Shown here in pieces: positions 50,955-59,000 of a DNA stretch of 64,000 bases; the first letter of the stretch is position 1; every line of letters begins with the position of its first letter. A program made the position numbers and the translations under genes. The stretch is from Thalassobaculum sp. OXR-137 (GTDB taxonomy: Bacteria > Pseudomonadota > Alphaproteobacteria > Thalassobaculales > Thalassobaculaceae): assembly GCF_034377285.1 (NCBI RefSeq), contig NZ_CP139715.1:2774001-2838000 (forward strand), given 5' to 3'. A model generated the notes under the pieces. The model saw only the letters and a program-made list of their open reading frames with translations. It did not search any database and was not told the origin of the DNA.

Positions 50955-52691
50955 ATGGGGCGTTACGGAGCCAAGCGGAAGCAACTCGACGTGCTGAAGC
51001 GTAGGGTCGAGGAGATCGTCTCGACCGAGCCGACGGTCTTCGAAGTGCCGTTCTCGACCCTTTGGGATGTTTCGTCCCCAAGCCTGCGCGGCAAGCTCGC
51101 GCTGCAAGGTCGTCCGGACGCGCCGCACCGTTCCGTCGCCCTGATCCCTGAGAAGGTCGCGAACGATAACGACTGGTCAGCCCTTGCTGTTCCATACGAG
51201 CGCGATCTCGCAGCCAGCCTCGAAGAGCGGCTCTCTGTCCGGAAGCCCATCGCCGAAGACTTCGACCCCTTCAACTACAACCCGGTCCTGTGGTCGCCGT
51301 TCTCGGGATCTCAGATGCTGTTCCTGGCATCGCCCGTCCGGGAGGTGCTCTTCCACGGATCGCGAGGGACCGGGAAGTCTGACACCCTATTGATGGACTT
51401 CGCGCAAGACGTAGGGCGAGGCTGGGGCGCGCACCTGAAGGGATTGATCGTCCGGCGGACGTTCCCCGAGTTGAAGGACCTGATCGACAAGTCGTCGAAG
51501 CTCTTCCCCGTCCTCTATCCCGGCGCCCGGTACAACGCGTCCGATCATGTCTGGCGCTTCCCTGGCGGCGAACAGTTGGTCTTCGGCTACCTCGACCGCC
51601 CCACCGATTACCTTCGCTATCACGGCCACGAGGTGACGTTCCTCGGGTTCGACGAGCTTACGTCCTGGGTGGACTCGAAGGCGTATCTTGAGCTTCAGAC
51701 GACGGTCAGGTCGCCGGTCTCCGGCATCCCGTTGAAGATCCGGGCGACGACGAACCCGAGCGGACCGGGCCACAACTGGGTGATGCGCCGGTTCATCGAC
51801 AAGGTCGAGCCGGGCGAGGTCTTTGCCGATCCTGAGACCGGGCTGACCCGGTCGCACGTTTTCTCCAACGTCATCGAGAACGTGTTCATCGCGAACAGCT
51901 ACCTACCGACCCTCCGGGCGATTGAGGAGCCGAACCGGCGCCGGGCTTGGCTCTATGGCGACTGGAACGTGACGGCTGGCGGAGCCCTAGACGATCTCTG
52001 GAAGCGCGAGGCGCACGTCCTGACTCCGTTTGATGTCCCGGCGACGTGGCGGGTCTCGCGGTCTTATGACCACGGCGAGTCCTCGCCCGGTGCCTGTCTC
52101 TGGATCGCCGAGAGCAACGGCGACGACGCGACGATGGCCGATGGGACAAAGCGGAGCTTCCCCGCCGGTACGCTCTTCGTGATCGTCGAGTATTTCACGG
52201 CGAAGCAAGGGACGTTTGACCAGGGGCTGCGGCTACCGGCGAAAGAGGTCGCGACAAACATCAAAGAGTATGAGCGCGTCAACCCGCGCCTATTTAGACA
52301 CCGGGTCGCGCCCGGCCCGGCGGATAACAGCATCTTCGACGCGGGGTCCGGGAACTCCGACTCAATCGCGAAGCAGATGGCAAAAATCGGTGTCCATTGG
52401 GATCGGTCGGACAAGTCGCCCGGCTCGCGCCGGAATGGCCTCTCTCTGGTCCGCCAGAGGCTCAAGGAGAGCCTGCGCGGATACGAGGGTGGGTACATGG
52501 ATGGGCCGGGGTTGTTCGTCTTCTCGACCTGCGAGGCGGTGCTGGCTACGGTTCCAAGCCTGCCGCGCAACCCGAAGGATCTCGACGACGTCGATACGAC
52601 GGCGAACGATCACGCATACGACGCTCTGCGCTACCGGGTCCTCGCCGGAGCGCGAGGGAAGGGCGGGTCGAAGAAAATCAAGATGGGCTAA
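50955..52691 (+). CDS. terL: Large terminase subunit
   Basis: A 578-residue packaging motor. Walker A is HGSRGTGKS (K141), Walker B is TFLGFDELTSW (D233, E234), and the C-terminal nuclease begins with D372 in VSRSYDHGESS; later DTTANDHAYDALRY supplies further metal ligands. It starts four bases after the TerS stop. It cuts phage DNA and pumps it into proheads. Confidence 0.9.
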   Translation: MGRYGAKRKQLDVLKRRVEEIVSTEPTVFEVPFSTLWDVSSPSLRGKLALQGRPDAPHRSVALIPEKVANDNDWSALAVPYERDLAASLEERLSVRKPIAEDFDPFNYNPVLWSPFSGSQMLFLASPVREVLFHGSRGTGKSDTLLMDFAQDVGRGWGAHLKGLIVRRTFPELKDLIDKSSKLFPVLYPGARYNASDHVWRFPGGEQLVFGYLDRPTDYLRYHGHEVTFLGFDELTSWVDSKAYLELQTTVRSPVSGIPLKIRATTNPSGPGHNWVMRRFIDKVEPGEVFADPETGLTRSHVFSNVIENVFIANSYLPTLRAIEEPNRRRAWLYGDWNVTAGGALDDLWKREAHVLTPFDVPATWRVSRSYDHGESSPGACLWIAESNGDDATMADGTKRSFPAGTLFVIVEYFTAKQGTFDQGLRLPAKEVATNIKEYERVNPRLFRHRVAPGPADNSIFDAGSGNSDSIAKQMAKIGVHWDRSDKSPGSRRNGLSLVRQRLKESLRGYEGGYMDGPGLFVFSTCEAVLATVPSLPRNPKDLDDVDTTANDHAYDALRYRVLAGARGKGGSKKIKMG

Positions 52692-52708
52692 ACAGGACCC
52701 TTGTGTGC

Positions 52709-53527
52709 TCAGAATGGGAGATTCAACAACTCCATCCATTTGGATGTTGCCGAAACCAAATCGTCGATGCTGGTTTTTAGGGCAATCCATAATTCACCCT
52801 CCCCGAGCCCAAACCGCGCGCCCGCAGCTGTAACGGCGGCCACTATAAATTTGTCTGCATAGCCCCGGATTTTTGCTGAGGCGGCTCGAAGCACTGACAG
52901 AGCTCGGCTTGCTGTGCTTGCATCTGCTGGCGCGTCGGCTGCAGCGTATTCTAACGCACCGGCAGCGGCACTGACTTCATCGAGGTCTGCATTTGTAAGA
53001 GGCGCTTCAGTTTGCTCCGTTTCCTCTGGGGGGTGGTTATGTCCAATGCCTGGTGGATGGTTTCGTAAGGCTTCGACCCTAGCGCGGACTTGTTGCGCGG
53101 CAGATCGAACAAATTCGCGTGCGTCATCCGTCGAAGTCGGTTCCTCGTCAAATGACTCGCTGCCGTCCGGATGATCGTCTGGAGTTGGTGACCAGACGGC
53201 GCAAACGCTTTCAAGCTCTGATATGAGCCGATCAAGCGTTTCTTCTGGCAGATATGAACCAAATAAATCATCGACAGCTTCGCTGGTGTAGTATGGGCCT
53301 CCATATATCCACAAATATCCCCATTCATTTTCTTTGTCGTAAGGTAATTGATTTTGAGGATCTTCATAAAACTGGAAGAAAATTTCTTTAAGCAAATCCA
53401 AATCAGTATCTGAGACAGCCTCAGAAAGGTGCTCTGCGCGAATACCGTCTGGATAGTCTGCCGTATAGAATTTCATGGACATAACCGGCGCATCCGTCTG
53501 TAAAATGTTATTTATCAGCTCTACCAA
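52709..53527 (-). CDS. Antisense cargo gene with GIGHNHPP motif
   Basis: A 272-residue protein on the reverse strand between the terminase and scaffold-like genes. The N-terminal 140 residues are acidic and may form a globular domain (YLWIYGGPYYTSEAVDDLFG). Then comes GIGHNHPPEE, a short motif seen in many alphaproteobacterial proteins of unknown role, followed by a helical C-terminal domain with AAVTAAGARFGLGEGE. The DNA is lower in GC than its neighbours. TTG 53527 is the longest start; ATG 53482 is possible. The position and composition are typical of a phage moron. Confidence 0.6.
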   Translation of the reverse strand: MVELINNILQTDAPVMSMKFYTADYPDGIRAEHLSEAVSDTDLDLLKEIFFQFYEDPQNQLPYDKENEWGYLWIYGGPYYTSEAVDDLFGSYLPEETLDRLISELESVCAVWSPTPDDHPDGSESFDEEPTSTDDAREFVRSAAQQVRARVEALRNHPPGIGHNHPPEETEQTEAPLTNADLDEVSAAAGALEYAAADAPADASTASRALSVLRAASAKIRGYADKFIVAAVTAAGARFGLGEGELWIALKTSIDDLVSATSKWMELLNLPF

Positions 53528-53685
53528 AGGACCGTGCCGAAAAATCTAGTCGATCTCAGTGGAGCGCCTAACACCTGCTAGATTAGTAGACCTGTCGTTG
53601 GTTACCAGTCGATACAATACGGTCGATATATTTCGGTCATCCGCCGGCAGTGCCGGCCCCTCCCTCGTCTGTGACAGGAGCTACA

Positions 53686-54624
53686 ATGACCGACGATCCG
53701 AAGACCGCCGAAGAGGCGGCGAACGAGGACGTGAGAGGCGCCGCCGCGACTGAAACGAACGATACCCCCGACAATCAGGGCCAGGACAACGCCCCGGCGG
53801 AAGATGCGGGCGGCGATGACTTGTCCGACGATCTCGCGAAGCTCCTCGCTCATCCGGGCGTGCAGGAGGCTATCGCTGCGGCGGTCGAGGAAACCCACGG
53901 TAAGCTTCTGGGCAAGCGTGACGAGCTTCTCGCCGAGGTGAAGGCAGAGCGGACCGCCAAAAGGGATGCCGAAACGGCTCTCGCCGAACTGCGGCAACGG
54001 ATCGACGCCCTGGAAGCCGACAAGGCGACCCTGTCCGGTCAGCTTGCGGACGCCAAGGAAGCCCGCGAGGCGGCGATCACGAAGGCAAAGGCCGATCTTG
54101 CCAAGGCCCAGGCTGATGGCGACGAGAAGGCGCGAGCGGCGGCTCTCGACGCCCTTGAACGCGCAACCGCCGATAAGGAAGCCGCCGTCTCCTCTATCGA
54201 GCAGGCCGCGCGTGAGCGGAACGACCGGGCGACGCAGCGGCTTATCGGTCTCGCGTCCGAAAATGCCCTTCTGTCCGCGCTCTCCGGCGTCGGCGTAAAG
54301 GCCGACCTGTTCGGTGCCGCGAAGGCGATCCTGGCCGCGAAGGTCTCGGTCGACGACGACCTGAACGCGACCATCGAGGGCCAGCCGGTGGCCGAGTACG
54401 TCTCCGTGTGGGCTCAGTCGTCCGAGGGGCGGCACTTCGTCCGCGCCAAGCTCTCGACCGGAGGAGGGGGCATTTCGAAGCCAAGTTCGACCTCTAGTCA
54501 GCGTGGGGCGTTCGCCGACAACCCGTGGAAGCGCGAGACGCGCAACCTGACGCGCCAGGGCCAGATCACGAAGTCGAACCCGAGCCTTGCGGCGCAGTTG
54601 AAGCGCGCGGCGGGCGTCTTGTAG
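53686..54624 (+). CDS. Scaffold-like phage head protein
   Basis: A 312-residue protein: an acidic disordered start, a long coiled coil (about 80-190, KRDAETALAELRQRIDALEA), a helical segment (LIGLASENALLSALSGVG) and a basic end with NPWKRETRNLTRQGQITKSN and SLAAQLKRAAG. This end is common in scaffold-type proteins of tailed phages. ACAGGAG precedes the ATG. It is separated from the terminase by the antisense cargo gene, which suggests a later insertion. Confidence 0.65.
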   Translation: MTDDPKTAEEAANEDVRGAAATETNDTPDNQGQDNAPAEDAGGDDLSDDLAKLLAHPGVQEAIAAAVEETHGKLLGKRDELLAEVKAERTAKRDAETALAELRQRIDALEADKATLSGQLADAKEAREAAITKAKADLAKAQADGDEKARAAALDALERATADKEAAVSSIEQAARERNDRATQRLIGLASENALLSALSGVGVKADLFGAAKAILAAKVSVDDDLNATIEGQPVAEYVSVWAQSSEGRHFVRAKLSTGGGGISKPSSTSSQRGAFADNPWKRETRNLTRQGQITKSNPSLAAQLKRAAGVL

Positions 54625-54662
54625 GGCAGGTTGGTGGGCGGCGGAAAGTAGGGAGGCTCGGC

Positions 54663-55109
54663 TCACGTACCAAGCTCCAATGCACTTTCCGCCGCACTCA
54701 GAATAGCCCTGTTCGAGTGCATTATGTCATCTGCAGGTGGTGCGGGCGGGTCCTGTTTGGGAAATTCAGACGTCCAGAGTGGTTGACGGCTGACGATGAC
54801 GGGGGCGCCGCCGTTTTGATCGCCGGTTATATCGACAAACAGGCCATTTGCGACGACCCAAGAGTGGGAGCGGGAGTCTCGCGGACCTTGGTTTGTCTAA
54901 ACCGTTATGACCTGAGCATCGACACCTAATTTACCGCTTAGATGCTGTGCCAGTGCGCATGCGACGTTGCCGCAACACCCCCTTGGGAAATCTGCGAGCA
55001 CTGTGCGGAGATGTGAGGAGAGAAGACCCTTACTAACTGCGGTTTCCAAGCCCTTCCTGATCCCAGCAGCTTCAGTGCGGATCTCCTCGTCGCATGGTGC
55101 CAAGCTCAT
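54663..55109 (-). pseudogene. Papain/transglutaminase-like protein gene with in-frame amber stop
   Basis: From ATG 55109 the frame gives 70 residues with DFPRGCCGNVACALAQHL, then TAG at 54897-54899. The same frame then continues for 77 more codons with SHSWVVANGLFVDITGDQ and PVIVSRQPLW, ending with TGA at 54663. The complete 148-codon product would have Cys (GCCG), His (SHSW) and Asp (VDIT) in the order of a papain or transglutaminase-like triad. A single base change explains the stop. It is either a fresh pseudogene or read through by suppression. Confidence 0.65.
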
Positions 55110-55276
55110 TTGACGCTTCCCTCTCTAGACGGCACTCAAAAGGGCGGCTCGTCTCACATCGCTAACGTACCTTAGGCCAACCCGCCGATTACTTCCCGGC
55201 GGACCAATCCCGGCAAATTGAACTTGTCCGAGGCAGTGCCGACGACGCCAAGTTCAGTGAACCGGGAACCTTTGAA

Positions 55277-56791
55277 ATGACCACCTCTACGCGTCAGCCG
55301 AACGACGGCGTCGCCAAAGTACACATAGACCTCGACTACGCCCGCGAGGACTACATCCTTCTTCGCGACGCCTTCGAGGGCGAGCGTGCTATGAAGGAGC
55401 GCGCCTCCTCCTACATCATCGCCCTGGATAGCCAGACGAACGACGCGAACGCTTTCGCGGCCTACGTCGAGCGCGGCGAGTACCTCCTGGTCGTCTCTCA
55501 GACGGTCGAGGCCCTGCGCGGTCTCGCGTTCCGAAAGCAGCCGGTTATCTCGGCGCCCGACGACTCCGCGATTGCCGAATGGCTGAAGCGCGTCGATGGC
55601 GATCGGCAGACTGTCGTCGACTTGGCTCGCAAGCTCCTGACCGAACGGCTCCTGATGGGCCGGTCGGCTCTCTTCCTCGACTTCCCTACCGCAGATGAGA
55701 TCGACGAAGACGACGACCTGTCCGTCGCCGAGGCGATGGAGAAGGGCTTCGCGCCGCTCCTGTCCGTCGTTCCGACCGAGAGCATCGTCAACTGGGTGGA
55801 GAAGTCCGGGCGCCTCGTCTACGTCGCGATCCACGAGCGGGTGACCGGGTTCGATCACCTGACGATGGACGAAGAGGTCGAGGAGCATATCCGCGTCTTG
55901 AAGCTCGACGCTCAGGGCGTCTACATCCAGCAAATCTGGGTTGCTGAAGGTGCGGAGAGGGACACGCAACTCGGCGGAAAGCACAATCGGAAATTCAACG
56001 GCACCTCGATAAGCGGCGCGGCGGGCTACGCCCTGAAGACGGAGATCGTCCCGACCCTGAATGGCGAGCCGCTCGACTATATTCCGATCTACTTCGCGAC
56101 CGAGGGTGGCTATCCGGACGTCGCCAAGTCGCCGATGCTCGATCTTGCCCGGAAGGCGCGGGACTACTTCCGCAAGTCGTGCGAGATCAATCACGCCGAA
56201 CACCTCGTCATGCTGCCAACACCCTACGCCATCGGCTTCTCGGAGAGCGAGCTTGAAGAGCTTGACGAGATCGGTCCGGGAACGCGCTGGTCGAGCACAA
56301 ACGAAAGTGCGAAGGTCGGCTTCCTCGAAAGCGACGGCACCGGGATCGGTGTCGTCCACAAGAGCCTCGACCGTATCGAGAAGCAGCTCTCGTCCCTTGG
56401 CGCCCGCATCCTCGCCCCGGCGAGCGATCTGGCTCCGGAGAGCGGTATCGCCTTGTCGATCCGCGCGGCTTCGGAGAACGCGTCTCTGACCGATGCTGTT
56501 CAGGACGTAGAGCGGGTTATCAAGCAAGTCCTGCGGATCGTCGAGCAGTTCTACGAACTCGCGCCGGGCTCGGTCTCGTTCAAGATGAACCGTGATTTCG
56601 TCTCCAGCCGCCTCGGTGCGAACGAGGTCAAGGCCCTCCACGACATGCTGATCGCGGGATCGATCTCCTACGAGACGTTCATCGCGAACCTGAAGGCGGG
56701 AGAGATCGTCGATCAGGACGTCAGCGCGGACGACGAGCGCGAGCGGATCGAAACCGACGGTGCCGGTCTCGGCGCTGGCTTCGGCGAGTAG
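55277..56791 (+). CDS. Phage portal protein (DUF4055 type)
   Basis: A 504-residue portal that forms the DNA gate at one prohead vertex. It matches DUF4055: the N-terminal segment with ASSYIIALDSQTNDANAFAA, the middle with PLDYIPIYFATEGG and KSPMLDLARKARDYFRKSCE, and a C-terminal helical region ending in FIANLKAGEIVD. The next gene follows after seven bases. Confidence 0.82.
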   Translation: MTTSTRQPNDGVAKVHIDLDYAREDYILLRDAFEGERAMKERASSYIIALDSQTNDANAFAAYVERGEYLLVVSQTVEALRGLAFRKQPVISAPDDSAIAEWLKRVDGDRQTVVDLARKLLTERLLMGRSALFLDFPTADEIDEDDDLSVAEAMEKGFAPLLSVVPTESIVNWVEKSGRLVYVAIHERVTGFDHLTMDEEVEEHIRVLKLDAQGVYIQQIWVAEGAERDTQLGGKHNRKFNGTSISGAAGYALKTEIVPTLNGEPLDYIPIYFATEGGYPDVAKSPMLDLARKARDYFRKSCEINHAEHLVMLPTPYAIGFSESELEELDEIGPGTRWSSTNESAKVGFLESDGTGIGVVHKSLDRIEKQLSSLGARILAPASDLAPESGIALSIRAASENASLTDAVQDVERVIKQVLRIVEQFYELAPGSVSFKMNRDFVSSRLGANEVKALHDMLIAGSISYETFIANLKAGEIVDQDVSADDERERIETDGAGLGAGFGE

Positions 56792-56798
56792 CTGACCG

Positions 56799-57938
56799 AT
56801 GGCAGACAACGTCCCGACGCGTCTCTATGACGCCACCGTTCAACGCGCGACGCGTATCGAGCGGTTCAAGAGCGGCTTTGTCCGCTCCCTGATCGCCGTG
56901 ATCGACGATACGACCGAGGATCTCGTCGACCGCATCTGCCGGTCGCTTGAAGGCTCGCAGTCCCGGACGCGGCTCGAAACCATGCTCCGCGAGCTTCGGA
57001 CCCTCAATGCTGACCTGAAGGGCGCCCTCGAAGAGCAGCTCGTCGACGAACTTGAGGCGTTCGCCCAGGAGGAAGTCGCGCGGACGGCGGCGACGTTGCA
57101 GCGGGCGTTGCCGGACTCGATTTCCGGCGCGGTCCAGTTCGCGGTTCCGTCCGAGGCGGTCCTGTTCACTTCAGCCGACGGCGAGTTCAAGAACACGCTG
57201 GTCCGGGGCAAGACTATCCAGGCTTGGCTCGACGATCTCGTTACGGGCGACTCGAACCGGATCGCGCAGGCGGTCCGTCTCGGCTTCGTTGAAGGGCAGG
57301 GGATCGACAGCATCGTCCGCCGGGTACGGGGGACCTCGACCCTCCGGTTCCGCGACGGCGAGCGGGCGTTGACCAAGCGCCAGGCCGAGGCCCTGGTCCG
57401 GACGTCGATCCAGGCTGCGGCGACTGAGGCGCGGGATCGTGTCTATCGCGCAAACGAGCCCCTGATAAAGGGCGTTCGATGGGTCTCGACCCTTGATGGC
57501 CGGACGTCGTCGATCTGCCAGAGCCTCGACGGGAAGGAGTTCGGAATCGACGATGGCCCACGACCCCCGAGCCATTTCAAATGCCGTAGTACGGTCGTCC
57601 CGATCATCAAGTCGTGGCGGGAACTTGGTTTCGACCGGGACGAGCCGCCGGGTCCGGTTCGTCCGTTCCTCCGGTCAAAACGGCGCCTGAAGGACGTCCC
57701 CAAGCCCGACCGCGACGCGCTACGTGGGACCGTGCCGGGCGACCTCAATTACGGCGACTGGCTCCGGAAGCAGCCAGCCAGCTTTCAGGACGAGGTTCTC
57801 GGTCCGACGAAGGCCAAACTCTTCCGCGATGGCGGTCTGCCGATTGAGAAGTTTAGGGACATTCGGATGACGTCTGACTTCACGCTCGACGAGCTTCGGC
57901 AACGGGAGCCCGAGGCTTGGCGGAAAGCCTTTGAGTAG
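56799..57938 (+). CDS. Phage head morphogenesis protein (MuF/SPP1 gp7 type)
   Basis: A 379-residue minor head protein. The signature region near residues 205-270 is ALVRTSIQAAATEARDRVY, WVSTLDGRTSSICQSLDGK and RPPSHFKCRSTVVPI, which is diagnostic of the MuF domain. N-terminal helices and a C-terminal tail of 100 residues surround it. It works next to the portal, as the gene order shows. Confidence 0.85.
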   Translation: MADNVPTRLYDATVQRATRIERFKSGFVRSLIAVIDDTTEDLVDRICRSLEGSQSRTRLETMLRELRTLNADLKGALEEQLVDELEAFAQEEVARTAATLQRALPDSISGAVQFAVPSEAVLFTSADGEFKNTLVRGKTIQAWLDDLVTGDSNRIAQAVRLGFVEGQGIDSIVRRVRGTSTLRFRDGERALTKRQAEALVRTSIQAAATEARDRVYRANEPLIKGVRWVSTLDGRTSSICQSLDGKEFGIDDGPRPPSHFKCRSTVVPIIKSWRELGFDRDEPPGPVRPFLRSKRRLKDVPKPDRDALRGTVPGDLNYGDWLRKQPASFQDEVLGPTKAKLFRDGGLPIEKFRDIRMTSDFTLDELRQREPEAWRKAFE

Positions 57939-58111
57939 CCTGAGGGCGCGCTTCACCGAGCGCAGTTGTGTACGCATTAACTGATATGTGCAGTCGAATC
58001 TCCTGGTGGACGGAGTATCGACGGTTCGTCCGCCCAAGCTAGCCGTGTCGAGCGAAGGGCGACGAACTTGCGTGAGAAAATGTTTATTGGTTCTATATGA
58101 ATAGTTATGAA

Positions 58112-58140
58112 TTGACATGGTTCATCAGGAATCGTATCTG
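58112..58140 (+). promoter_or_regulatory. Sigma-70-like promoter of the cargo gene at 58184
   Basis: TTGACA (58112-58117) is a perfect -35; TATCTG (58135-58140) follows with a 17-base spacer. It is 43 bases before the ATG in an AT-rich stretch. Confidence 0.6.
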
Positions 58141-58183
58141 TGTGTCTCCGCGATCTGCGGTGTTGCATATAGGAGTATGAACG

Positions 58184-58669
58184 ATGCAATCAGGTGTATT
58201 TCTGTCGTCCACAGCCTTGACGCTGCTCTCTGATGTCGCGCTCGAAGAGGTGCTATCTGCGGTGCAGGGTTCGTCCTCATCCAAGCGCAAGGTCTCAGAG
58301 GCTTCATCCACATATGCGGTTGGGGGAGAGGGCGAGGGGGAAGAAGGGCCTAGCGACCTAACGGTTGCGCAGGCCCGCAAGTTGGTGAACGGTTGCTCTG
58401 AGCGCCCCCGGAAGGCGCTTCGGCTAATCTCCGAGCGGGGAAGTACTGAAGTGCTGACGTCCGATCTGGAGTCATATGTTGGTCTGGATGAAGCAGGGGG
58501 ACTGCGTGGGGTGTACGCTGCTCTGACGCGCCGCACTCGAAATGTCACCGGCGATCCGGACGCCAATCTCATTTGGTGGGATTCAGACTTAACGGAAGAA
58601 GGCTCTTACCGGGGGCGGCTTTCCGACATGACCGTCACGTCTCTCCGTAAGGTGTTCGGCCTCGACTGA
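58184..58669 (+). CDS. Unknown cargo protein with own promoter and terminator
   Basis: A 161-residue protein. AGGAG lies eight bases before the ATG. After a low-complexity acidic linker (about 45-60), the last 100 residues form a compact domain: KALRLISERGSTEVLTSDLE, GLRGVYAALTRRTRNVTGD, then ANLIWWDSD and SYRGRLSDMTVTSLRKVFG, which may be a winged-helix-like fold. Lower GC, a strong -35 and a stem-loop after it mark it as an independent unit inserted between head and tail genes. Function unknown. Confidence 0.6.
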   Translation: MQSGVFLSSTALTLLSDVALEEVLSAVQGSSSSKRKVSEASSTYAVGGEGEGEEGPSDLTVAQARKLVNGCSERPRKALRLISERGSTEVLTSDLESYVGLDEAGGLRGVYAALTRRTRNVTGDPDANLIWWDSDLTEEGSYRGRLSDMTVTSLRKVFGLD

Positions 58670-59000
58670 TTTTTCCAGATTAAGGCACGGAGCGGAATTA
58701 CGTCCCGTCTCCGTGCCTCTGTCCTTACCTCGCGAGCAGAACTTTTCTCCAGTGAATTGCAGTTCATGATCTTGCGTGTTTCTTGGCGCCTTGTATTTGG
58801 TTCGCGAATAAGTTCGCCATGCGTTCTTTCACGCATACCTCGGTAACGCCGTCTCTCTTTGATCTCGTCAGCCGGCGCTCCAATTTTCGAAGGACTAGAC
58901 ACTTGGTCGCCTGTATTGCCTGCGAGCAATTGGTTGTCTGCTGACTTGGCTAATTAGCTTTTGACGCTATCGAGACCAATCCAGCAGCCGTAGGCCACCT
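58670..59000. other. Intergenic region before the tape-measure gene
   Basis: About 331 bases. It starts with the stem-loop at 58683-58718. The rest is lower in GC, and no gene or repeat was recognised. Confidence 0.45.
58683..58718 (+). terminator. Stem-loop after the cargo gene
   Basis: AGGCACGGAG and CTCCGTGCCT form a perfect 10-bp stem, extended inside by CGG/CCG. The tail CTGTCCTT is only weakly U-rich. It ends the cargo unit. Confidence 0.6.

Noticed and set aside
54525-54929. 134-codon forward frame overlapping the scaffold-like gene end
   Set aside because: It runs antisense through the amber-interrupted peptidase-like gene, whose motifs are much more convincing.
58606-58929. 107-codon reverse frame after the cargo gene
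   Set aside because: It covers the stem-loop at 58683 and has no ribosome site or recognisable domain.
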